From Plantago major (taxonomy: Eukaryota > Streptophyta > Magnoliopsida > Lamiales > Plantaginaceae): 64,000 nucleotides of DNA. The stretch covers positions 186,001 through 250,000 of the forward strand of contig JAIFAC010000036.1 of assembly GCA_026545765.1 (NCBI GenBank), read 5' to 3'. Made by a program: the position numbers and the translations under genes. Every line of letters starts with the position of its first letter. Position 1 is the stretch's first letter. Shown here piece after piece: positions 39,383-51,955 of the stretch. Below the pieces are notes generated by a model. The model searched no databases. It was not told the DNA's origin and saw nothing but the letters and a program-made list of their open reading frames with translations.

Positions 39383-40120
39383 ATGTCATCGCCAGCTGCT
39401 GACGGCGGAGGAGCGATTATCGACCCGACGAAGTCGAATTCCACCAACGGAACTAGCGCCGCTCTGGTGGTGAAGAAGCCACCGGCGAAGGACCGCCACA
39501 GCAAGGTGGACGGGAGAGGGCGGCGTATCCGCATGCCGATTATCTGCGCGGCTAGGGTTTTCCAGCTCACTCGGGAGCTAGGTCACAAGTCCGACGGCCA
39601 GACGATTGAGTGGCTGCTACGCCAGGCTGAGCCTTCGATTATTGCTGCTACTGGTACTGGTACTACTCCGGCTTCTTTCTCATCAGTTTCCCCGGCTATT
39701 ACTGACCAGAAGTCGTCCGCGCTCGCGCTTTCGCATCCGCTTTTGGCTCCGACTCCTTTCATTTTGGGGAAACGAGTTCGAGCGGAGGAGGATGAGCATC
39801 ATCATCCGCACCAGCTCACCAAGGATTCCGGTGGAGGATTTTGGGCGTTGCCTGCCAGGACTGATTTTGGGCAGGTGTGGAGTTTTGCTGCTCCTCCATC
39901 CGAAATGATGGTTGGTAATGGTAATTCCCAGCAGCATGCGGCATCGTTGAGGTTCTTACAGCAGCAGCAGCAGACGATGGGTGGGATAGGGGAAGCTTCG
40001 GCTGCGAGGGTTGGTAATTACTTGCCTATTGCTCAAGTACAGGGACACCACCTTAATTTGCTAGCTTCTTTTTCCAGTCCTGCTCCTCCTCAATCCTCCG
40101 ATGGAGGCGAGGCGAATTGA
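39383..40120 (+). CDS. Class I TCP transcription factor (TCP7/TCP21-like)
   Basis: Nuclear regulator of cell proliferation and growth that binds GGNCCCAC-type sites. Single exon, 245 aa from the ATG at 39383; an in-frame GTG two codons earlier is not the start. The TCP basic region reads [17 protein letters not shown] (about residues 33-49), then helix 1 [18 protein letters not shown] and helix 2 [18 protein letters not shown], the class I signature lacking the four extra basic-region residues of class II. Downstream are [10 protein letters not shown], a His-rich patch, a five-Gln run and a C-terminal [20 protein letters not shown] motif shared with the TCP7/TCP21 branch. The frame is intact. 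Class is certain; the exact orthologue is inferred from the tail motif. Confidence 0.95.
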   Translation: MSSPAADGGGAIIDPTKSNSTNGTSAALVVKKPPAKDRHSKVDGRGRRIRMPIICAARVFQLTRELGHKSDGQTIEWLLRQAEPSIIAATGTGTTPASFSSVSPAITDQKSSALALSHPLLAPTPFILGKRVRAEEDEHHHPHQLTKDSGGGFWALPARTDFGQVWSFAAPPSEMMVGNGNSQQHAASLRFLQQQQQTMGGIGEASAARVGNYLPIAQVQGHHLNLLASFSSPAPPQSSDGGEAN

Positions 40121-43047
40121 ATTGAATTGACTTGAGTTGAAGCAGGGTTTAGTAGTGTGATTTATTGTTTTCTGGTCTTGCTGAATGAATTTATGGAATG
40201 CTGCTCGTTTTCAGTATTGTGAGCCAGTTTGTTGTATCCCCCTCTTCAGTTGTACTTATGTTGTTTATTTTGGTCGGTTGCTTGTTTTGTTTGCTGAAGA
40301 GACGAATGCAGACATCCCCAGTCACTAAATTATCGCCTTGGACTAGCTTTCTGTTGTTCATCTCAGTTGTGGTTTTTCTGTCCATGGTGCTGGTATTGAT
40401 AATTGCAATTTCCAGTGCTGTTATTTAGGCTTCTGAGTGCTATTTGTAGCTGCTGTTTGTTTGATTGAAACAATCCAATTCGTGTAATATTTTTAGACTA
40501 ATAATGGGAAAATTCTCAACATTGTCTGCCTGTACTTGATCACTTTTGTCATTGGCTCAATTGCATTGTTTGTACTTTGTTTGTTGTAACAAAAGGGTTG
40601 AGCAGATGGTAGTCCTTGTAATTTTGGTCAACGTGACTGGTATGCGAAAGTAGAGTATGTGAGATTTCACTGGAACAGATGAAGTGTTGGTTTCATGACT
40701 TTAGATGGTTTCTGGAACTTCTATGCCTGGTACAAAACTCACCTGGAGCAATTATCAGTCGTTTGTTCTCTGATGTTAGAATCTACATTATCTCTCAAAG
40801 GAAATATGAGGTCCTCCATATTTCAAGGTTGCTTCTAACTTATGTCATGCACGCCATTCTCTTAGCCAGCTCACCTTATCGCCATGGTTGCTGTTATGGT
40901 GACTGATGAAGATTTGTTGTTGCCGAGTCACTTAAAATCAACAAGCACTATGGAAGAAGTGATCATTTTGTCTCTCCATTAACTTGTTTCGGCCATGAGA
41001 ACGAGAAATATAGAGAATAAAGTGGCAGAGTTCACGATTTGTTTCTGAGAATAAATGGCACCAATGAGTTAAGGATGAATAGAGGTTGCACTATTGTGAT
41101 TATGTACTTGAACCGTCTGTAGACAAAATACTGGCCTGCAGTCTTCTGCTGATGACTGATGTTATCAGCATGAGCTTCAGTGAGTTGAGTAGATTATATA
41201 GGTGATATGATTAGTAGCTCTGTGCTTGAGGTTCATCAACTGAGACCTTATTTCTGTTTTATGTTTTGGAATAGTTAAAGTTAACACATGCAGAACAGTG
41301 TAGTTCATGCTGGACGAAATCCTGAGCTTGCCGAAGTTCTGCAAATCTTCAGGTATGGATTTGACTTTATGAAAACCAATCTGGCTGGAGGCAACTATTG
41401 CCCCGGTTCAGTCTTGAAATTGCATTGGTAAATTACAAACATATACTCTGCAGGTTCCGTTATTTTTGTCAATATTTAGAAGTATTTCTCTGCAATGCTT
41501 TTCTTAAAACAATTTTTTTGCTTTCCAATTTGGAAGTTAATGTCTCCTAGTGCAGGAGATGGTCATAAGATCAAAAGTACGTCTCTTGAAATATCCGTTT
41601 CAGCCAAACCAATGAGGATCCAGAATTTTCTCATCGTCAAGTCAGTGTAAGTTCCACCCCTTGCAGTATCATTTAGCTACCTTTTTATTCATTTTGGGTT
41701 GCAACAAATCTACTTCTGTTGTCCTAGTTTTTTGTTTTCTTTTTTGTGGTCCTTTTCTTCTGATTGAGTGAAGAATGAGAAAAACGGAAATGGAGAAACA
41801 TGTTTCATTGGATGCCTTAGTATCAATATATTTCATATTCATGTAAATTTGGGTGCCAAAATTATGCTGCCTTTACCTTGCATTCACACTTCCATGTTCG
41901 TCTTTTGAGATGTATTATTTGGTGTGATGGCCCCTGGTTGTCTGCTTGAGAGTCATTTGTGAATTAAGTCGTCGCGTTGAAAGAAATGTTTGCATCTTCC
42001 TCTTTTGATCAAGTTACCTAGTTCAATGAGATAGGATTATGGATTAATTCATACATAAGTTGTTTGTTGAGGTTGTGCTCTTTACTTCCATTCGTTAATT
42101 GGTGGTCTAACATATGGTTATCGGTTTTAGTTATTGATTCTTGTTTGTTGGTATCCTGATCTGGTAATGGTCCGTTAGGAATTCCATGCATCTCAGTACA
42201 GGAACCCTGTTAAACTTACAACTCTGGACATTATGATCATACAAGTCATTAATGTCTAATCGATATCGATAATGAGGTGTTGTATGCAAGAACTTCCGGG
42301 GCGAGTTGTTGATTCTCTTGGGATATATTTTGATTCGGTATAAGGCATATGAATAACTCAAACAGATGTGCCTCCTTAGGCTAGTAGAAATTGCCACGTA
42401 GAGCTGTAAGATCCCACACCACACATATGCTTTAAGAATTGCAGAAGGGTAAGTATTTCAAAATGGGATTTTGGCGAGCGTAAAAGAAGGTGCTCTCCTA
42501 AGCTGAGAAAATCTAAGTAGGTCAGTTTGAGTTCCCTAAATGTAGTGAAGGAACCCCCCTCTATTCTTCTGTTTTGAACCTTTCATCCCTGGGTAAACGA
42601 AGCGAGATATGCCTTTCTCCAGTTTGTGAGACTTTGTGCTCCTACCATTTCCTTGGTTGCCAAACTGTCCCATAGAGTCCCACGGAAGGAGTGCTCTTAT
42701 AAATAAAATGAAGAACTTGTGTCTTCGACATGGGGGGCCATTGATAGATTACCATCTTACTTTACCGTGCAAGCCTAAGGATTCTCTCCTACCGACTTTA
42801 GTTTGGCTGTATACATTGTTTGCGTCTGATTTTGTTGTTGTTATTGGTCTAATGTGCTGCTAAATGAAAGAAAGGAGTATCATTTGCAGGTATTTTGAAG
42901 TGTCGAAACCCATAGTAGTTTTGTTTCAGTTATTACTATTTTTATTTACATTCTCAACATTATTCTGAACTTCAAGTAATTTACAGATCAATACACAGGG
43001 ACAAATAATATGGAATTTTATATCATAACTTCTTTGCAAACTGCTAA
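40121..43047. other. Spacer between convergent TCP and P450 genes
   Basis: About 2.9 kb with the TCP 3' UTR at its left. Short open stretches with plausible donors end near 41353 and 41648, which could be spliced non-coding exons of the TCP 3' region. They match no protein I know. No mobile element recognised. Confidence 0.35.
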
Positions 43048-46000
43048 CTAGTTTACTTCACACTTGACATTTAAGGTATCATGGGTTGTTTTCCTCAGTT
43101 GAATCTCAAAGCCATTTACCAGTCGTGCTGATGGAAAGAAAGACACTTGATCCTCCTTGAGTTGCGCCCACCTATCAAGTGAAAAATAATACCATCAGCA
43201 TGGGAATAATTAGATATTAATTGCCTTTGCTACTTCTTTATATGTATGGTTTAGTTAGGAAACATATTAGTGTCGATATAAAGGTGACGTAATACCTGAA
43301 TGTGGTGACAAAATAATGAAGAAAGAATGCTATTTGAAGGCGTGCGAGCTCAGCTCCTGGACAAAACCGAGTCCCTCCACCGAATGGGGAAAAGTATGGA
43401 CTGCTCCTCCAATTCCTCTTCTCCTAGTAATACCAATACACAAAATAATGCATTTCATTAGTTAAATTGAACTTTTTTGGATGCAGCAATTACTTGTATA
43501 TTTTAGATAGAACATATCTGAAATACACTAGTTGAAGAAGTGCTCTGAAATTTGGATAAGCTTGCATACCTGATTCTCTGGAACCATCCATCTCCAAGGG
43601 TTGAAAGTTAGGGATCGTCATAAACGTCTTTGCATAGATGAACAGCTGAAAGAAATGGCACTACAAAGCATCCTTTGGGAATAATGTACTCTGTAAGTAA
43701 TGTAATAAGATTAATATCGGTTATGTAGTACTAAAAGCAGAACAAGTAGGAATTAGAAACGACTTATTGATTGGCCAGAGATTTTGTTTCTAGTCATCTA
43801 TTTGTACAAGGAATGTTATTCTATTTCTTGTCCTGAGATGCTGCTGATAGAAAGAAAGAAAAAAAAAAAACAGAGCAATTACCTTGGTATTCTACATCTT
43901 CTTTTGCTTCTCTCATTAACCATATTGCAATTCCTCCTAGTCGAAGACTTTCATCAATTACCTGTTGATGGATCAACAAGGTTATTAGTACAGCCAAGTG
44001 ATTACTGATTTGAAGCTTTTCTCATCACTATTCATTGATTTGATGATGATATGTGTATATGGTCCATAAATGTCCTTACTATGAATACTTTAAAGTGATT
44101 TACTGGCTGCAGAACTAAATGATTTTTTTTCAGATTGAAGAGCAAACAAATGAATTGGAGGGACGGTGACTTACACATTGTGTGAAGGTCATGTCTTTAT
44201 AATCTTGCCAATCAAGCATTTCACCATCAACCTTCTTATTTCTAATGCTCTGCTGCTCATCCTATAAATCGAAAGCAAGGGTAAGTGAAAAGGGCTAATG
44301 GTATATATTTGTTCTAAAATGTCATATGAAGAATTGAAGTTCAATCATGTTTGCAATATACCAGCAATTGCTTCATGGCTCTGGGGCTTTGAGAAAGGTA
44401 ATAAACAGCAAAGAGCATTGTTTTGGCCGACGTCTCATTTCCAGCAAAGAGAAGGTTAATGATGAAATCCGCAACTGCTTCATCAGGTAAGCTTTCTTCG
44501 CCTAGTAGCCTTTTCAGCAGGCCGCTACCAATTGCTGGAGAAGATTGTTGTCTATGAATATCTATTACCTTGTTGATTTTGCTTATTATGCTGTTCCTTG
44601 CCTGTTAAAGACCAAACATTCAAAAAACTTTTAAACAAAGAAATTCTTTCTTTTATATAAGCATGCTGCTTTGTAGTTGAAGCTTATTTGAAATCTACAC
44701 ATTGTACAAGTTAAAAGCATGTCATTATAAGCGGCTCTTTACCTTCATTGCTTCATCATAAGCAAAGCCAGGCAGTTTGATTGGAACAGAAAGGCAACCG
44801 TCAGCTTAAATCAGAGAACCATCTTGCTATCTCATCCACTTCTGCCTCGAAGATATTCCAAGCAGTTGATTGACCATCAAGTTAATTGCTACCTATAATA
44901 TTCATTACCAAGGGGATAAGGTTCATGTTAGATTTTGGCAAAGTTGCATCTTTTGTATGGAGCAAATAGCTTTTTGACAGTGGCACTAACTTCATGCAGT
45001 TTATGTATATCTTGTCCCAGGTATATGTGATTCTTTAATTGCAGAGTTGCATTGTGTTTTCGACTGCACTAAAACTTGTTCCTCTTGATATTTGAAATTT
45101 ATTGCACCAAATCTTCCATATATGAAAGACAGATTTGGTGCTGGATATGGGGGAAGAGTTCATGTAACAAAAATACTACTGGGGTGGGGTGGGGGGTGCG
45201 TTGGTACAAGTTATGTGAGACGAGATATGCTTTAATTAGATTTTTCTAACGTAGTACTAGTTAGCCAGTATGAAGTGCACCTTTCGACAAACATCCTGGA
45301 GAAGAACAACTTGATTGTCACGGAGATCACTGAAGATCTGTTTCATGACTATCTGTATGTCTTGCATGTAATGAACCTTGAGCTTGTCTAACCGCATCAT
45401 ATTGGATGAGATAGAATGGAGTTTTCTTTGCTTCTCTCCATGTGCTGTAATCACTCCATTTTTCCCCACCAAGTCTCTGAAAGATTTTGGATAGCTCGAC
45501 TGGAATAGTTTTCCTTCGTTTTGCATCACAAATCTGTTGAATGCTGGATCAGCTGATACAACTGCCCATTTTCCAAAAAGACTGCAGGAGAAGATCTTCC
45601 CATACCTGTTCATTATCATCAGCAGAAATTTACATTACATGCCTAATACGGGGGCATATGTGATGGGAAATGTATGCCTGACTGATTATATTTCTAGATT
45701 TGTATTTGATTATCGAACAGGGATATAATTGCATAAATGACCATGTGTCATCTGCAACTTTTCTAAATCCTCCTGTGTTATTCTCATCATAAAGAATTTG
45801 AAAATGTTTATGCCAAAATCTTTGTTTCCAACTTAGGAAAACAAATTCTGCTCATAATTTCTTAGTTTGAAAAGGAAAAGGTTTTGCTGCAGAGTTTGTC
45901 TAACATGAATGGACTCTATGCAATAGTATTTGGCTCAAGTTACAGGATACATGAAGGTTCTCATGGAAAGGTTGGAGCATCTTATGAATGAATTGCATCA

Positions 46001-46220
46001 GGTACCTTTCAACTTGTTGCTCCACAAAATGAGGAGGATGAGAACTGGCAACTGCATTATACCAGCCAATGCTGTCCCCGATGATTGGCCAGCTTCTTCT
46101 TCCTGGGGGTAACTTGCACTTCCTCTTTAATCCAGAACTTTTCTTGCAGTATGCAAGAAACACAATGAACAGCACAAAGCTGGTAGCATAAGGCCATGCT
46201 CTGTTAAAATCATCTGTCAT
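43048..46220 (-). CDS. Cytochrome P450, CYP85 clan, CYP724-like
   Basis: ER-anchored haem monooxygenase. CYP724/CYP90 enzymes hydroxylate C-22 of sterols in brassinosteroid synthesis. Nine exons: 46006-46220, 45281-45605, 44743-44892, 44362-44601, 44175-44261, 43883-43961, 43570-43690, 43296-43423 and 43048-43171. N-terminal anchor [17 protein letters not shown], then [33 protein letters not shown], the I-helix [10 protein letters not shown], the ExxR motif ESLRL and the haem motif [12 protein letters not shown]. Exon 3 has one base missing near 44847 and one extra near 44807. Exon 7 has two extra bases near 43595 and 43609. Corrected length is about 488 aa, normal for the family. The ATG at 46220 was chosen because it places the anchor at residues 9-25. 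The CYP724 name rests on recalled similarity in exons 1-2; another CYP85-clan member is possible. Confidence 0.85.
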
Positions 46221-48571
46221 CTGATCTTCTAAGAATAGTTGAGGTGTTGAAGGCAATGAAACAAAACCAGAAGAGAATGAAACTGGTTTTAGAAAGTCAA
46301 ATTTGATGATCATTGCATCAGCTCTGATTCTTAAATAAGCAATGAGTGGAGTAACTGCCAAACAGGCTTCATTGACTCATTATGAGGATCTGTCACACAC
46401 CACGTCTAGAATGTGGTGCAAAGCAAGTTATTTCCCGCTTTCATTGTTTATTGATGTTCACAACAGAGGGAAAAAGGAAAAGAAAATAGCTTGCTATGAA
46501 CATTGGATATACATTATTATAAAATGGATATTTGTATTCTCCTTCTCTTGGTTGTGATATCCCTCTGACTCCATCATTTGTTTAATGCAATCAGCTGACA
46601 GCCGATAAGTCTTTCTAAATCTCTGCCACAGAAGTGTTAAATTTTATTTATGCCATTGATTGTGCCACACAAACGGGACAGGTTAATTAACTGAATGTTG
46701 TCTGATGTTTTGCCAGATCTGAACTCTGACTTCTAAGTACCGCCTTCTATTAAAGTTTATCCCTTGAAGAAGCTGCTGTGTGCCCGGCAAATTTGGCAGA
46801 GAACTAGTTTCCAAGGCGGTGCAGACAATTGAGCACTCTATAGCATTATACAACTATGAGATACATATGTGCTGATATTTTTGGTAAGATGAAGTAACAT
46901 TTAGATCTGCATTGGAACTAGCAGTGAAGCAAAAGAAGTGTCATGTTCCTTGTAGGAAGTCCGTTAACTAGCTGGCGTGTATCTATTAGCCGAAGGTTGT
47001 GGTTCTGAATTCTGATGACAAGCTACGTTGAGGTATGGCTTGAACCGAACTTTTTTACAGTGATCAGTGCTCTTAGAATACTATGAAGCGGTACACGAGT
47101 GACGACAGTGTGTATTCTACCAAATAACAAAAGCCTCGCCATCTGTCATTCTTGTGTGGATATATTGAAACATGGTACTATAAAGAATAGGCAAATAGAA
47201 CAGCTAAGCCATGTCTAATGCTTCCAAATTGAAGCTTTTCTGCAGCCAAGTCCCAAGTGGTTAAAATGCTTTAAGTTGAAGGGTTCATTAAGATGAGGTT
47301 TGACTTTTGAAGTTTTTGTTTTGTTTAATTCTTGTACCCACTTCTCAAGATCCATTCTATATTACTCCGTGGCTTCACTGGCAATTTTTTGACCATAAAA
47401 TTTTTAAGAGCTCGAGAGTTGGACTGAAAAGCATGTTGTTGTTCTTTACTTGTTTCAATCCCGTGTCTTCTTCTCCTACTGTCTTGTAGGTGAAAAGTAA
47501 CAGTCTGACTTGGCGTCTTTGTTTATAATCAAGTTGAACTTCACTGGAGGACTTTATCAGCCTGCTTCTATCAAATTCGACCGCGTTTAATGTTCAACTT
47601 TGCTTATTTTGTTCAGAAAATGGGCCAGATCGCACATTTGTTTTGGTACTCGTCTACATGTCGGCAGATATAAAATTAAGTTTACTTGAATCTCCAAGTT
47701 CCAACATCTAATGTTTTCTAATGCAAGTGCTCATAACTCTAGCTTGGGTACTGTCTTAAATTGTACCACAGTTTACTTGAAGTACTGTTATTGTATTATA
47801 TTGTAATAAGTGTATTTTTATAAGGTATTATTCAATTATTGTAAGTGTAGGTTTGTTTATATGTCATGATAAGATAAGATGATAGATAGTTGATAAAGTG
47901 TGGTAACTGATCAACCAGATGATCCTAATATGACTCATTACGCCAAGCCGCCTCTCTTTGTGGCTGAAGCACGACCCGTTCGCTGGTGTGGTTACTTGGA
48001 ATGGTTTTAACGCCATATGCTAGACATAAAAAACATTAGGAAGTTATTATTGATAGATTTCTAAAAGATAAACAGTTACTTGTAAACTCTCAATTGTGAG
48101 GTCGATGGAATATAAACTAATATCCACGCAATTTGAATTTCACGCAAAGAATTAAAAAAAAAGTCGTCAGTATTGAGCCACACAAAAAACATTGGAAATG
48201 GGCGATGATTAGACTACGTTAACCGAGAGTAGAACCCGATTATTGTGGTCAACATATTTGAGACCACGAGGCTCAATACTTCTGCCATCGGCTACTCCAT
48301 TTGACTTTTCAGTACCTAAACCATTACTTTACTTTTTTTAAAGATAAGTAGTTATTGTGGATAATAATTAAAGAATTGTTCTTTCAAAAAATTAATGAAT
48401 TGTTCTTTCAAAGAATTAATGTTGATAAGTATAAATCATACCATACATTGCTGAATTTTTGTATGAATGATTAGGAACAAAAATGGAATCAATATCTGTA
48501 CAATGGAATATGTAAAAAATAGAAATTCAGGTCAAAATAAATTGTAATATCAATACAAGGATGTCAATCAT
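46221..48571. other. Intergenic, upstream of the P450
   Basis: Presumed P450 promoter plus about 2 kb in which no gene or clear transposon was recognised. A short tandem motif AGAATTGTTCTTTCAAA occurs twice near 48370-48415. Confidence 0.4.
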
Positions 48572-48999
48572 AAAATTCATTTTTGATACTTCACTGTGAG
48601 ACATTTCCGATTTTGATATTCCAGAGTGGTTGCGTCCAGTTTAGGTACAATTTATCAATAACTATTTACGATTAAGGTACTAATTGTAAATTAGATGGTG
48701 GGTGTGCAAATCAGTACCAAGTTACAATTAACCTAACTCCAATTTCACGTGAATTCGATCAATTGAAACAAAATTGATGAAAAAGCCTACAAAAAAGAAT
48801 CTGACGCTTGTGAGTGGGACGAAGTCTACGATATCTTGCTAACTGTCAATTTTCTATGTCTATCTTTCGGCGTTTGACATTCGCTCGCACGTGACTGCGA
48901 TGGTGCACCTCATAAATCAATTAGTACCTAAATTGTACATAGTTATTGACAATTATTAGTACCTAAATGTCTCACACTGGAGTACCAAAAATGGATTTT
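48572..48999. mobile_element. Non-autonomous element with long terminal inverted repeats
   Basis: The left arm 48572-48608 (AAAATTCATTTTTGATACTT, then GTGAGACATTT) is inverted at 48963-48999 (AAATGTCTCACACTGG, then ACCAAAAATGGATTTT). Pairing continues inward: GGTACAATTTATCAATAAC near 48642 against GTTATTGACAATTATTAGTACC near 48940. The centre is non-coding. It resembles MULE-type or foldback elements; no target duplication was found. Confidence 0.6.
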
Positions 49000-49559
49000 A
49001 CCATAATAATACCATTATTGGGAATCCAATCTAAGACCACCTGCATTGGTGACGGCGTGATGACGAGATCCGTGACGAGATTCTGCTGCATTGGTGACGC
49101 GTCATCGCACCGTCATGAAAAAAAAATTAATTTTTTTCAAAAACATATTTACCATATTATAAGAGTGTTTAGAAGTTGTAATTAATAAAATTGCATTTTT
49201 AGAACTCGTTTTACAATTTATTAAGTGAAACTTCATTAAAACCACAAATATATTACAACAAACTATAGGGAATTTAAATAAAACCAAATGGAAATGCAAC
49301 AAACACACAGCACACAAATGCACCAAACTAACAAACACACACTACACGATTGGGCAAGCTCCACAGTCAACGCATCCTCCAAATATGTTCCATCAAGTCT
49401 GCAGTGAGTTCGTCATGCTTGCACACACTATGCATTCGCCGTGAATTGTTCATGTACCGATAGAATTTATCAGATTGCGCCGTCGGATACGAACTCCGCC
49501 AATCACATCGGTACATGCTCACGGTATCTTGTTCAACTCTTCGATTTCGCCATAGTTTA

Positions 49560-50007
49560 GGTATGTGTGGCGCCATCCTCAACTATCATGTTATGGGAGT
49601 GATGCAAAGAATCCATAATCTTTTTGAGTGTGACTCTGTCGTGTGCAAGGGTCAGATTTCGTATAATTGCAAATCGTGCTTGCATAACTCCGAAAGCACG
49701 TTCCACATCTTTCCGGCAACTCCTGACGCTCAGAGAACTTGGCTTCTTTGTGCATTACCGGATTCAGGATGGCACTCACAAATGTAGCCCAAGCTGGGTA
49801 GATGCCATCGGTTAGGTAGTAAGGCATGTTGTACTGATGGCCATTGACCTCAAAGTTAACTTGAGGTGTCGTGCAACTCAGGAGATCGTCGAACACCGGT
49901 GAATGTTGCACGATTGACAAGTCATTGTATTTTCCAGAAATCCCAAAGAATCAATGTCATATCCAAGTATCTTGGTATGCTACTGCTTCTAGTGGGTTGG
50001 ACATGAT
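49560..50007 (-). pseudogene. PIF/Harbinger transposase, truncated and frameshifted
   Basis: HARBI1-type DDE transposase remnant. Segments read FFGISGKYNDLSIVQHSPVF, VNGHQYNMPYYLTDGIYPAW, then in another frame RKDVERAFGVMQARFAIIR, which carries the catalytic Glu. A start-like MSNPLEAVAYQ at 50007 is followed almost at once by the late ND motif, so the N-terminal half with the first catalytic Asp has been deleted. It cannot encode an active enzyme. Confidence 0.8.
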
Positions 50008-50283
50008 TATCTTTGGAAACTTGAAGTAGATAAAGTGTTTTCTGTTTAGTTAAGATAATGGAAGAAGGGATGAATGCAAGTAGGTTGTTGTGTCTGGAAA
50101 TGTGTTATACGGTTGCATTATATAGACAAGTTGTGGGAGATGGGTGAATCATTTCTAAGTCATAACTGAGTCACAATGCATTGGATGCCTCATAAATTGA
50201 AGATAAGATGTCTGACAAATTGAAGATAAGATGCCTGACAAGGTAAAGATAAATCACAGGACTTACTTTTCGTAATTCCAATA

Positions 50284-50314
50284 ATTCAAATTCAAATTCA
50301 AATTCAAATTCAAA
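50284..50314. repeat. (AAATTC)n hexanucleotide repeat
   Basis: Five near-perfect AAATTC units inside the PIF element, between its two ORF remnants. Confidence 0.9.
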
Positions 50315-50559
50315 GCACACTGATTTTATTACAACGGACATTTGGAATAGTAAAACACAAACAAGCCACACTTCGGAAAGTAAAAAACAAATAAGTCACA
50401 CCTCACATAATTTGAAAAACAAGCAAACTAAAACAAGCTCCAAACTTCAGCCATTACTCGGACGGAAATAATTCTTGATGCAGTGCATCAGCTAATGCCT
50501 TATGTGCGGGGCCAAGTAGTCCCCATAAGTTTCATGAACATGTCCATCTTCTTCTCCTT

Positions 50560-51592
50560 CATCCCACGCTCCTCCTTTTGAGGCAAACTCAAACCTGCCT
50601 TTCCAACTCAATGTATGGGATAACTTTCATTAAAGTTAACCCATCCTCGCCATCAGATCCATCGAGGAGTTGCGTAACTAGCACCTTTAGCCATCTTCTT
50701 TGCCTTGTCACGACCCATAGGTCTTTGTTAGTCGTGACATCGTCTCACCGACACGGGTCCGCTGTCCCACTATCGCCACCGCCGATTCCATTGGTTGATC
50801 ATCATCATCCTAACCTCAACTCGCATTGCTATGCCTTCTTCATGTGTTCCTCCAAGTTCATCCTCGTTCCCCACTCTGGGTACTGTTTCATGGCATCCCA
50901 CTGCTTGAACATGTTGAATGCGACTTGACCGGATGATTTCACTTTGTAGAATTCCTGGGCCGTTTAAGTCACATCGGCTTCATTGTAGCCACTCTGATCG
51001 CTGACAACCCTAGTAGCACGATCCACACAAATCAACCAATGATTAATCTCATCTCTCATCCGCTTAAATCTGAGACGAAGTGAATCATGACTCCGGTATT
51101 TTTCCATACCGAACATCTTCCCATCCCTCCGGACATCCTCGAACTTCTCCTCAACTTTATGGAACAAAGTTGCCTACTTCTGATTCGTGCCAACGATCGG
51201 ATTTTGACTAACAGCCATGTAGCAAGAGATGAGAACCAAGTCCTCATTCTCGCTGTAGAGTGAGTTCCGTCCTTGCTCTTTGTTGGATGTCGCTCCTTCC
51301 TTGGCTTTGGCTTTCCCTTTTTCACGCCTCCGGTTCGGTTGAATTTCTGGCTGCGTTTCAGGAACAACCTCAACTTCCGGTGTTTGCGAAAATATTGGTG
51401 TTTGGGAGGTTGGAGAACGGTAATTTTGAGTGTAGGGGTCTTGGTAGGAGCTTTGGAACAAGGGCGAACGAAGCTTGGTTGGGGTTGTTGAGAGGTGTTT
51501 TTGTTGAGCTTTTGCATGCACGCTTCGTAGGCTTCGGGTGTGTTTTCTTGCATCCACCTCAGAGTTTCCGGAGTAAACAAGTTTCCGTCCAT
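50560..51592 (-). pseudogene. PIF/Harbinger ORF1 (Myb/trihelix-like), frameshifted
   Basis: The second protein of PIF elements, which binds DNA with the transposase. It starts MDGNLFTPETLRWMQENTPE. After a frame change it continues with a basic region (RRREKGKAKAKE) and the Myb-like ENEDLVLISCYMAVSQNP. A further frame has KYRSHDSLRLRFKRMRDEIN and, after a stop, EFYKVKSSGQVAFNMFKQWD. At least two frameshifts and one stop make it a pseudogene. Confidence 0.75.
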
Positions 51593-51955
51593 GTCACCGG
51601 AAAATTGAAGTGGAGATGGTGTTTTGAAGTGAAGAGAGTATTTTAAGTTTAATTAAGAGAGAAAGAGGAGTTGGAGATGGGATGATCCAAGCATAGTCAA
51701 GATTGGTCTCTATTTATAGATATCAAAAAAATAAAGCCGTTGGTGATTTTTATTTATTTTTTGCATTTTTATTTTGAAAGTTATATATAGCTGTTTGAAA
51801 TTGGACAAAACATAAAAAAAATAATAATAATAATAATAAAAAATAAAGAACCACAATGTGCCCGGCTACTGCACTTTACGCCATGATGCGGGAGGAGCTC
51901 GACGCGCCAAGCGCACGTCGAGCTAGGACGACGGCCTGCAATGCAGGCCGTCTAA

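Larger units (their letters stand above)
49035..51952 (-). mobile_element. PIF/Harbinger DNA transposon, internally deleted
   Basis: The ends are imperfect inverted repeats: GACCACCTGCATTGGTGACGG at the left, and GACGGCCTGCATTGCAGGCC read inward from the right. Each is flanked by TAA (49032-49034 and 51953-51955), the 3-bp target duplication of this superfamily. Inside, on the minus strand, lie an ORF1 (Myb/trihelix-like) remnant and the C-terminal half of a DDE transposase. The left end also repeats TGCATTGGTGACG. About 2.9 kb, non-autonomous. Confidence 0.85.

Noticed and set aside
45179..45200. G-quadruplex in P450 intron 2
   Set aside because: Only three well-separated G-runs in the motif, and no conservation evidence.
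46221..46361. Longer N-terminus for the P450
   Set aside because: It adds 47 residues before the membrane anchor, unlike P450s; the ATG at 46220 places the anchor normally.
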